Source of the DNA: DATMER01 sp036277235
GTDB lineage: Bacteria > Acidobacteriota > Thermoanaerobaculia > Multivoradales > UBA5704
Length of the DNA: 5,874 nucleotides
Direction: 5' to 3'
Assembly (NCBI GenBank): GCA_036277235.1
Contig: DASUNJ010000488.1
Coordinates: 1-5,874 of the forward strand
Numbering within the stretch: position 1 is the first letter of the stretch; the number at the start of each line of letters is the position of its first letter. The notes below the pieces were generated by a model that was given only the letters and a program-made list of their open reading frames with translations, ran no database searches and was not told where the DNA came from. Of this stretch, positions 1-5,874 are shown in pieces. A program made the translations under genes and the position numbers.

Positions 1-1500
1 GATTCCGGCGCGCCGGAAGGCGCCTGCCTGCACGAGCTGTTCGAGGCCTGGGCCCGCCGTACGCCGGACAGCCCGGCCGTGGTCGGCGAGGACGGGGTCC
101 TGACCTGGCGCGAGCTGGACCGATGGGCCAACGGGCTCGCCCATGATCTGCGTGGCTTGGAAGTCGGCCCCGAATCGCGGGTCGCGCTCTGCGCCGAGCG
201 CTCGGCGGCCATGGTCGCCGGGCTGCTGGCGATCCTCAAGGCAGGTGCCGCGTATGTGCCTCTCGACCCGTCCTACCCGCGGGAGCGGCTGGTCGACCTG
301 CTGGAAGACTGCGGCGCCGCGGCCCTTGTCGCACACCGGCATCTCGCAGAGCTCCTGGAGGATGCCGGCCTGCCGGCCGTGCTCCTGGACGGCGATCGGC
401 CGGTCGCGGCCACCCCGCCTCCGGCCGGAGCGTTCCCCGAGAGCCCTGCCTATGTCATCTACACCTCGGGCTCGACAGGTCGGTCCAAAGGCGTAGTGGT
501 CGAGCACCGGCAGGCGGTCAACTACCTGCGCGGCGCCGCGGTCCGTCTGGAATTGGAGGAGCTGCCGCCGGGCATGGCCTACGCCACCGTCTCCACCCTG
601 GCCGCCGACCTCGGCAACACCGTGGTCTTTGCCTCGCTGGCCCTGGGCGGGGTGCTGCACGTGATCCCCCGCGAGCGGGTAGCCGACGCCGACGGGCTCG
701 GCGACTGGTTCGAGGAGCACGGCATCGATGTGCTCAAGATCGTCCCGTCCCACCTGGCGGCGCTGCTGAGCGGGGCGCGGCCGGAGCGCGTGCTGCCGCG
801 GCGGCGGCTGATCCTGGGCGGCGAGCGCTCGGAGTCGGCGTGGGTGGAGGGGCTGCGAGAGCTGGCGCCGGGATGCCGGATCTTCAACCACTACGGCCCT
901 ACCGAGACCACGGTGGGAGTGATCGCCGGCCGCGCCGCCGCAGGCTCCGGCTCCTTGCCGCTGGGCCGGCCTCTCGCGGGCAGCCGCATCCTGCTGCTCG
1001 ACAGGGACCTGCGGCCGGTCCCGGCCGGTGTGCCGGGCGGCCTCTACGTGGCGGGCGCGGGCCTGGCCCGCGGCTACCTCGGCCGGCCGGACCTCACCGC
1101 CGAACGGTTCGTCCCCAACCCCCTGGGGACCGAGCCCGGCGAGCGCCTTTACAGGGCGGGCGACCTCGCCCGCGCCCTGCCGGACGGCCGCGTCGAGTTC
1201 CTCGGCCGTCTCGACGATCAGGTCAAGATCCGCGGCTACCGCGTGGAGCCGGGGGAGGTCGAGGCCGCCCTCGCTGCGTTGCCGGGCGTGCGCGAGGCAG
1301 CCGTGCTGGCGCGGATGTCCGCCTCTGGAGCGCCTCGGCTGGTGGCCTGGGTAGTGCCGGCCGGACCCGGAGCCACGGCGCCGGAGCTGCGCGCCGCCCT
1401 GGCTCGTACCTTGCCCGAGGCCCTGGTCCCGGCGGCCTTCGTCCTTCTGGAGGCGCTGCCGCTCACGCCCAACGGCAAGCTCGACCGGCGCGCTCTGCCG
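1..1500 (+). other. Adenylation domain A1, predicted Asp (possibly Asn)
   Basis: This domain makes an aminoacyl-AMP from an amino acid and ATP, then loads the amino acid onto PCP1. Visible core motifs are LTWREL (34-39), LKAGAAYVPLD (79-89), YTSGSTGRSKG (154-164), NHYGPTE (296-302), YRAGDL (384-389), GRLDDQVKIRGYRVEPGEVE (402-421) and PLTPNGK (487-493). Aligned by eye to GrsA-PheA, the pocket residues are D203, L204, T207, K246, I271, G273, H297, V305, G306 and K493, which spell DLTKIGHVGK. From memory of the published code, Asp is DLTKVGHIGK and Asn is DLTKLGEVGK. His at the seventh position favours Asp. Odd points: the A4 motif is AADLGNT rather than FDxS, the P-loop-like motif has Ser for the usual Pro (TGRSKG), YRTGDL is YRAGDL, and LPxYMVP is LPEALVP (471-477). 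D203, K493 and D388 are kept, so the domain looks functional. The domain call is firm; the substrate is a prediction. Confidence 0.93.
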
Positions 1501-4500
1501 GCGGCGCCGGAGGAGACAGAGGGGCCCGTCGTGGAGGGGGCCGGCCCGCGCACGGCGCTGGAGGAGCTGCTGGCCGCGTACTGGGCGGAGCTGCTGGGAC
1601 GCGACCGGGTCGGCGTCCACGACGATTTCTTCGATCTCGGCGGCCACTCGCTGCTGGCCACGCGGGCGATCTCGCGGGCGCGGGCGATCGCCGGCTGGAC
1701 GGTCCCCCTGCACGCCTTGTTCGAGGCGCGGACCGTGGCCGGGCTCGCCCGCTGGATTGAGCGGAGCCGCGGAGCTCCGGCCGCGCCGCCGCTCGCGCCC
1801 GCCGCCGACGGCTCGCCGGCCCCGCTCTCCTTCGCCCAGGAGCGGCTTTGGTTCCTCGACCAGCTCGAGCCCGGGTCGGCGCTCTACAACCTGCCCTACT
1901 TTGCCCGCGTCGAAGGGCCGTTGGATGCGGCGGCGCTGGAGCGCGCCCTGGGTGCTGCCGCCCGCCGGCACGAGGCGCTGCGCACGGTCTTCCCGGTCCA
2001 TCAGGGCACACCGGTCCAGGAGGTGCTGCCGCCCGCCGGCCTGCCGCTACCCGCGATCGACCTGTCAGGGCTTGCGCCGGAGCGGCGGGAGGCCGAGGCG
2101 CGCCGCTTGGCCGAGGCCGAGGCGCGGCGGCCGTTCGACCTGGAGCGCGGCCCCCTGGCGCGGGCGGCCCTGGTCCGGCTTGGGGCGGAGGATCATCTCC
2201 TGCTGCTCACCCTCCATCACATCATCTCCGACGCCTGGTCGCGCACCGTGCTGATCCGCGAGCTGCAGGCGCTTTACTCAGGCTCGCCCCTGCCGCGGCT
2301 CCCGGTCCAATACGGCGACTTCGCCCGTTGGCAGCGGGGCTGGCTGCGAGGCGAGTCCCTGGACGCCCGGCTCGCCTGGTGGCGCGAGCGGCTGGAGGGT
2401 GCCCCCACGGCGCTCCAGCTTCCCTGGGACCGACCGCTGTCGGGAGGCCAGCGCTGGACCGGCACGACCGTCCCCTTCGCGTTGCCGCCGGATCTCGCGG
2501 GCGTGCTGGAGGAGCGCGCCCGGCGCGAGGGCGTGACCCTGTTCATGCTCCTCCTGGGGGTGCTCCAGGTCCTCCTGCACCGCGTCTCCGGGCAGGACGA
2601 TGTGGTCGTGGGAACCGCCATCGCGGGCCGCGACCGCAGCGAGTTGGAGGGGCTGGTCGGGTTCTTCGTCAATGCACTACCCCTGCGCGCCCGCTTCGCG
2701 GACGAGCCGAAGCTGGCGGGCCATCTGGCGGCGGTGCGCGCGACGGCCCTCGGCGCCTACGCGCACCAGGACCTGCCCTTCGAGAAGCTGGTGGAGGCCC
2801 TGGGCGCCGATCGCGCCGCCGGTCTACCGCCCGTCTTCCAGGTGGTCTTCACTCTCCAGAACGTGCCGGAGTCCGCGACGGCCCTCGGCGGCGCCGCCCT
2901 GCGGCCGCTGGAGGTGCACACCGGCACGGCCAAGTTCCCCCTGACTCTCGCCCTGGCCCCTGCCGGCGGTGGGTTGGCGGGCGCCGCCGAGCTGGCCGCC
3001 GAGCTGTTCGACTCCGCCACCGTGGAGCGGCTCCTGGGCAGCTTCCGGGTGGCCCTGGAGGCAGTCGCTTCCGGAGCCGGGGGACGGGTGGGGGATCTGC
3101 CCTTGCTGGGTGAGGCCGAGCGCCGCCAGCTCCTCCTCGACACAGCCCTCACGCTGCCCGTGAACCTCGACCTCCTGGACCTCTTCGAAAACCAGGCTGA
3201 TGCCCGGCTTGATACCGTCGCCGTAGTGTGCGGAGACGAGCGGCTGACCTGGAGCGAGCTCGATCGCCGCGCCAACCGCCTGGCCCACCACCTGATCGCC
3301 CTGGGCGTCGGTCCGGACGTGGCCGTGGGGCTCGCTCTGGAGCGCTCGGTCGATCTGGTGGTGGCGATCCTCGCCACGGTCAAGGCGGGCGGTTTCTACG
3401 TCCCCCTCGATCTGTCCGCGCCGCAGGAGCGGCTGGAGCTCCTGGCTGCGCAGGCCGGCGTGCGCATCGCCCTGGCCAACGACGAGGAGACCGAGATCCG
3501 CCTGGCCGGCACCGGGGCGCTCATCCTCGATCCGGCGGACTGGCTGGAGGCTGCCGGACCGGAGCACCGGCCGCAGCGGCGCGCCTTGGGTGCCAACCTG
3601 CTCTACGTCATGTACACGTCCGGCTCGACCGGCCAGCCCAAGGGGGTGGCGGTCACCCGGGCCAACGTCCTGCGCCTGGTCTGGGATACGGACTACTGCC
3701 GCTTCGCGCCGGACGAGGTCTTCCTGCTGCTCGCGCCGGCCGCTTTTGACGCTTCTACGTTCGAGCTCTGGGGGGCGCTGTCGAGCGGCGCGCGGCTGGC
3801 CGTGATGCCCGGCGGCGCGTTCACGTTGCACGAGCTGGAGCGGGCCGTCCAAGGCCACGGCGTGACCACGCTGTGGCTCACGGCCGGGCTCTTTCATCAG
3901 GTGGTGGACGAGAGGCCGGCGATCCTGCGCCCGCTGCGGCAGCTCCTGGCCGGCGGCGACGTCCTCTCTCCGGAGCACGTGCGCAGGGCCCTGGAGGCGG
4001 CGCCCGACTGCCGTTTGATCAACGGCTACGGTCCCACCGAGGGCACGACGTTCACCACCTGTCACGCCGTCGAGCGCGGCCGGGATCTGACCACGGTGCC
4101 CATCGGCCGTCCCATCGCCCGCACGAGCGTCCGCGTGCTCGACCGCTACGGGGCCTCGGTCCCCGACGGAATTCCCGGGGAGCTGCACGCCGGCGGCCAC
4201 GGGCTCGCCCGCGGCTACCTGGGCCGGCCGGACCTGACCGCGGAGCGGTTCGTCCCCGATCCCTTCGGAGGATCCGGGGAGCGGCTGTACCGCACCGGCG
4301 ATCTGGTCCGCCGCCGGCGCGGCGGCGAGATCGAGTTCCTCGGCCGGCTCGACGGCCAGGTCAAGCTGCGCGGGTTCCGGATCGAACCCGGCGAGATCGA
4401 GACGGCTCTCGCCAAGCACCCCGCGGTGCGCGAGGCGGTCGTGCTCGCCCGCGAGGACCGTCCCGGCGACCGGCGCCTCGTGGCGTGGGTGGTGACCGAA

Positions 4501-5874
4501 GAGGCTGCTCCTGCGGCCGACGAGCTGCGCGCGTTCCTGCGCGACCGGCTGCCGGCCTACATGGTGCCGTCCGCGTTCGTGGCGCTGGACGCGCTGCCGC
4601 TCACCCCCAACGGCAAGGTGAACCGCCGGGTCCTGCCCGCGCCTGTGGACTCGCCGGGGGAGGCGCAAGCCGCCGCCCCGCGCACGCCAATGGAGGAGCT
4701 GGTGGCAGGGCTCTTCGCGGACGTGCTGGGCGTTCGCGAGGTGGGGGCTGGGGACGACTTCTTCGCCCTCGGCGGCCACTCGCTGCTGGCCACGCGGCTG
4801 CTGGCCCGGGTCCGCGAGACCCTGGGGGCCGAGGTCCCGCTGCGCGACCTCTTTGAGGCGCCCACGGTAGAGGCGTTCGCGGCCCGAGTGGATGCGGCCC
4901 GCGCCTCGGAGCATGGCGAGCCCGAACCGCCGTCGCCCCGGCCCGACAGGGGCGACGCTCCGCTCTCCTTCGCCCAGCAGCGGCTCTGGTTCCTCGACCA
5001 GCTTGAGCCCGGGAGCCCGCTCTACAACGTCGCCTTCGTGGTTCGCGCCCATGGGCCGCTGCGCCCCGAGGTGCTGGAAGCCTCCCTGGCCGAGATGGTC
5101 CGCCGGCACGATGCCCTCCGCACCACCTTCCCCCAAACGGAAGAGGGGCCTCGCCAGGCGGTCCTTCCCGCGGCCGGCCTGCGCCTGCCCGTGGTGGACC
5201 TGAGCGGGCTCGGCAAGCGGCAGTCTGCGGCCGAGGCGCTGCGCTTGGCCCGCGCCGAGGCGATGAGGCCGTTCAACCTCGCCTGGGGGCCGCTCCTGCG
5301 TGCTCTGCTGCTGCGCCTGGGCGCGGGCCGGCACTGGCTGGTGACGGCGGTGCACCACATCGTGTTCGACGGCTGGTCCATCGGCGTACTCACCGGCGAG
5401 ATGGCGGCGCTCTATGCCGCCCTGGAGGAAGGGCGGCCCGCACGGCTTCCCGAGCTGCCTCTCCAGTACGCCGACTTCGCAGCCTGGCAGCGCCGCTGCC
5501 TGGAAGGGGAGCGGCTGGAGGCGCAGGCAACTTGGTGGCGCGGGCAGCTCGCGGGCTCCGCTCCGGCCGAGCTGCCCGCGGACCGTCCACGCCCGGCCGT
5601 GCGCGACCTGCGCGGCGCAGCCCTCTCCACCTCGCTGTCGCGGCGCGAGACGGCGGCGCTGCACGATCTCGCCAGGCGCCGTGGCGCGACCCCGTTCATG
5701 GTGCTGCTGACCGCGCTCCAGGCGCTGGTGCGCCGCCATGGCGGCCCGCGCGACGCTGCGGTGGGCTCGCCCATCGCAGGGCGGCGCTACCGCGAGCTGG
5801 AAGGGATGATCGGGTTCTTCGTCAACACCCTGGTGCTGTGCCAGGAGCTGAGGGAGGACGCGAGCTTCGGCAGC
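1..5874 (+). CDS. Multimodular non-ribosomal peptide synthetase, internal fragment (A-PCP-C-A-PCP-C)
   Basis: Frame +1 is open through all 1958 codons with neither start nor stop, so the gene runs past both window edges. The translation shows six NRPS domains in order: A1 (residues 1-500), PCP1 (515-588), C1 (608-1045), A2 (1058-1546), PCP2 (1560-1630) and a truncated C2 (1654-1958). All six carry recognisable core motifs in one frame, so there is no frameshift. The enzyme is expected to be cytoplasmic and to build a peptide on phosphopantetheine arms of its carrier domains. The predicted segment made here is Asp-Val. Residues 1-8 read like the end of a C-to-A linker rather than a protein start, so an upstream condensation domain is likely but unseen. 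Codons are strongly GC-ended. I saw no TTA, only three CTA (Leu683, Leu893, Leu942) and two TCA (Ser689, Ser760). The final product and pathway cannot be named from this fragment. Confidence 0.98.
1636..1665 (+). repeat. 30-base direct repeat, copy 1 (PCP1 core)
   Basis: The 30 bases encoding LGGHSLLATR of PCP1 are identical, base for base, to 4768-4797 in PCP2, and the bases on both sides differ. It is a coding repeat made by module duplication and carrier-domain constraint, not a mobile element. It is a possible site of homologous exchange between modules. Confidence 0.9.
1648..1650 (+). other. Phosphopantetheine attachment serine of PCP1 (Ser550, TCG)
   Basis: This codon is the Ser of the GGHS core of PCP1. 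In this family a phosphopantetheinyl transferase modifies this residue to convert the inactive apo form to the active holo form. No such transferase gene is in the window. Confidence 0.95.
1765..1821 (+). other. PCP1-to-C1 interdomain linker
   Basis: Nineteen residues (589-607), rich in Ala and Pro with a little Gly, Ser and Asp, join PCP1 to C1. No motif is visible. The composition suggests a flexible, extended tether, as expected for a carrier domain that must visit both A1 and C1. Confidence 0.7.
1822..1890 (+). repeat. 69-base near-identical repeat, copy 1 (start of C1)
   Basis: The first 23 codons of C1 match 4960-5028 at all but seven bases by my count. They encode almost the same peptide, from PLSFAQ to LYN. 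Differences include both silent and replacement changes. Confidence 0.85.
2215..2238 (+). other. Active-site motif HHIISDAW of C1
   Basis: This is motif C3 at residues 739-746. The family consensus is HHxxxDG, where the second His (H740) is the residue linked to catalysis and the Asp (D744) holds the structure. Both are present. The Gly after the Asp is replaced by Ala745 (GCC, 2233-2235). C2 has the standard Gly at the matching place. Confidence 0.93.
3172..4638 (+). other. Adenylation domain A2, predicted Val
   Basis: This domain activates the amino acid of the complete module and loads it onto PCP2. Motifs are LTWSEL (1082-1087), VKAGGFYVPLD (1127-1137), YTSGSTGQPKG (1205-1215), FDAS (1249-1252), NGYGPTE (1341-1347), YRTGDL (1430-1435), GRLDGQVKLRGFRIEPGEIE (1448-1467), LPAYMVP (1517-1523) and PLTPNGK (1533-1539). 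These are close to consensus throughout. The pocket residues by alignment to GrsA-PheA are D1250, A1251, F1254, W1292, L1316, G1318, G1342, T1350, F1351 and K1539, spelling DAFWLGGTFK. A published Val code, from memory, is DAFWIGGTFK, so only Ile-to-Leu differs. Val is the best call; Ile, Leu or a related aliphatic residue is the alternative. It sits directly after C1 with only about twelve linker residues (1046-1057). Confidence 0.95.
4768..4797 (+). repeat. 30-base direct repeat, copy 2 (PCP2 core)
   Basis: This is the second copy of the identical 30 bases around the carrier serine, 3132 bases downstream of the first. The spacing is one module (1044 codons) and keeps the reading frame. Confidence 0.9.
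4780..4782 (+). other. Phosphopantetheine attachment serine of PCP2 (Ser1594, TCG)
   Basis: This is the Ser of the GGHS core of PCP2, the residue that carries the phosphopantetheine arm in this family. Confidence 0.95.
4891..4959 (+). other. PCP2-to-C2 interdomain linker
   Basis: Twenty-three residues (1631-1653), rich in Pro, Glu, Asp, Arg and Ala, join PCP2 to C2. The stretch is charged and probably disordered. Unlike the domains on either side, it shows little similarity to the matching PCP1-C1 linker in length or sequence, as expected for an unconstrained tether. Confidence 0.7.
4960..5028 (+). repeat. 69-base near-identical repeat, copy 2 (start of C2)
   Basis: This is the matching start of C2. 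The pair shows that C1 and C2 are closely related at the N-terminus, though they diverge strongly further in. Confidence 0.85.
4960..5874 (+). other. Condensation domain C2, LCL type, truncated at window end
   Basis: This is the first 305 or so residues of a condensation domain of the next module; it would take the Val-ending peptide from PCP2. Motifs present are SFAQQRLWFLDQ (1656-1667), RHDALRTTF (1702-1710), HHIVFDGW (1785-1792, with H1786 and D1790), YADFAAWQR (1823-1831) and VGSPIAGR (1921-1928) with IGFFVNTLVL (1937-1946). Motifs C6 and C7 lie beyond the window. The active-site motif is fully standard. The usual SGQDDVVVGT lead-in to motif C5 is replaced here by GGPRDAAVGS, a mild departure. 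Since the domain is cut, the third amino acid cannot be predicted. Confidence 0.95.

Larger units (their letters stand above)
1543..1764 (+). other. Peptidyl carrier domain PCP1 (thiolation domain)
   Basis: This small carrier domain (about 74 residues, 515-588) holds the amino acid activated by A1 as a thioester on a phosphopantetheine arm. The signature DDFFDLGGHSLLATR is at residues 541-555, and Ser550 is the attachment site. The usual helix-2 and helix-3 features follow, ending in the typical LFEARTVAGLARWIE stretch (573-587). The LGGHSL form is the one usual for carrier domains that feed a condensation domain directly, and there is indeed no epimerization domain after it. C1 follows across a short Ala/Pro-rich linker. 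Confidence 0.96.
1822..3135 (+). other. Condensation domain C1, LCL type by motif
   Basis: This domain forms the peptide bond between the Asp-ending donor on PCP1 and the amino acid on PCP2. It spans about 438 residues, the normal length. Core motifs in order are SFAQERLWFLDQ (610-621), RHEALRTVF (656-664), HHIISDAW (739-746), YGDFARWQR (771-779), VGTAIAGR (870-877) with VGFFVNALPLR (886-896), and HQDLPFEKLVE (922-932). The second His of the active-site motif is H740 and its partner Asp is D744. The SxAQxRLW opening and the absence of an upstream epimerization domain fit an L-donor, L-acceptor domain. There is no extra N-terminal HH-type motif of dual epimerizing domains. Two oddities: the usual DG of HHxxxDG is DA (Ala745), and the stretch from LY after the active site to the QY before motif C4 is 14 residues, against 20 in C2. 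Confidence 0.95.
4678..4890 (+). other. Peptidyl carrier domain PCP2 (thiolation domain)
   Basis: Residues 1560-1630 form a carrier domain that holds the Val loaded by A2 and then the growing peptide after C1 acts. The signature DDFFALGGHSLLATR is at 1585-1599, with Ser1594 as the attachment site. The C-terminal part VPLRDLFEAPTVEAFAARV (1612-1630) is typical. Thirty bases around the attachment serine are identical to PCP1. No epimerization domain follows, so the residue passed to C2 should keep the L form. Confidence 0.96.

Noticed and set aside
541..960. A1 as a non-functional or broken adenylation domain because motif A4 looks wrong
   Set aside because: The frame is intact, and the invariant residues D203 (substrate amine), D388 and K493 are present. 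The pocket residues spell a sensible Asp code. A variant functional domain is the simpler reading.
840..1760. A 306-codon plus-strand open frame overlapping A1 and PCP1 (and similar ones at 1848-3113 and 3873-4856)
   Set aside because: These lie in another frame over strongly motif-bearing NRPS domains. Their translations are Arg/Gly/Pro/Ala-rich low-complexity strings without motifs. They are out-of-frame shadows of a high-GC gene.
1543..1890. A module boundary that might be a break between two proteins or hold an internal start
   Set aside because: The frame runs straight from PCP1 through a 19-residue linker into C1 with no stop and no docking-domain-like helix. The same holds at PCP2-C2 (4891-4959). 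Both are intra-protein linkers.
1463..2011. Minus-strand open frame across the PCP1-C1 junction
   Set aside because: The translation is Arg/Pro/Ala-rich with no recognisable domain, no separate upstream region, and full overlap with conserved NRPS motifs on the other strand.
2824..5739. A 971-codon open frame on the minus strand, antisense to C1, A2, PCP2 and C2
   Set aside because: It is codon-on-codon antisense to the NRPS frame. Its stops could arise only from sense codons TTA, CTA or TCA, which are nearly absent from this GC-rich gene. It ends exactly at the CTA of Leu942 and begins at the CAT of His1913. Its translation is rich in Arg, Gly, Gln and Ala and shows no domain I recognise. 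It is a composition effect.
1..5874. CRISPR arrays, tRNA or rRNA genes, insertion sequences, riboswitches, terminators
   Set aside because: None is visible. The whole window is coding. The only repeats are pairs of homologous domain motifs spaced by one module, not arrays or inverted repeats of mobile elements.

Overview
The window is one uninterrupted stretch of coding sequence. Reading frame +1 is open from base 1 to base 5874 (1958 codons, no stop). It encodes an internal part of a large modular non-ribosomal peptide synthetase (NRPS). Neither the start nor the stop codon of the gene lies in the window. There is no intergenic DNA, so there is no promoter, ribosome binding site, terminator, RNA gene or mobile element to annotate.

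Layout in domain order: adenylation domain A1 (1-1500), carrier domain PCP1 (1543-1764), condensation domain C1 (1822-3135), adenylation domain A2 (3172-4638), carrier domain PCP2 (4678-4890), and the first two thirds of condensation domain C2 (4960-5874, cut by the window edge). This is A-T-C-A-T-C: the end of one module, a complete second module (C1-A2-PCP2) and the beginning of a third. There is no epimerization, methylation, cyclization or thioesterase domain here.

How it works: A1 activates an amino acid and loads it onto Ser550 of PCP1. C1 joins that residue, or the peptide ending in it, to the amino acid that A2 loads onto Ser1594 of PCP2. C2 passes the product to the next module. Reading the ten pocket positions by alignment to GrsA-PheA gives DLTKIGHVGK for A1, close to the published Asp code, and DAFWLGGTFK for A2, one residue from a published Val code. 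The predicted product segment is therefore ...-Asp-Val-..., both probably L.

Organism: base composition is very GC-rich (about 70-75% by eye). Codons are strongly GC-ended, but CTT, GCT, TTG and a few CTA/TCA also occur, and I saw no TTA. This fits a high-GC secondary-metabolite producer such as a myxobacterium, actinomycete or soil acidobacterium. The sequence alone does not decide which.

Nothing here looks like a new kind of system. The points most worth a second look are the unusual A4 and A3 motifs of A1 and the DA-for-DG change in the C1 catalytic motif.
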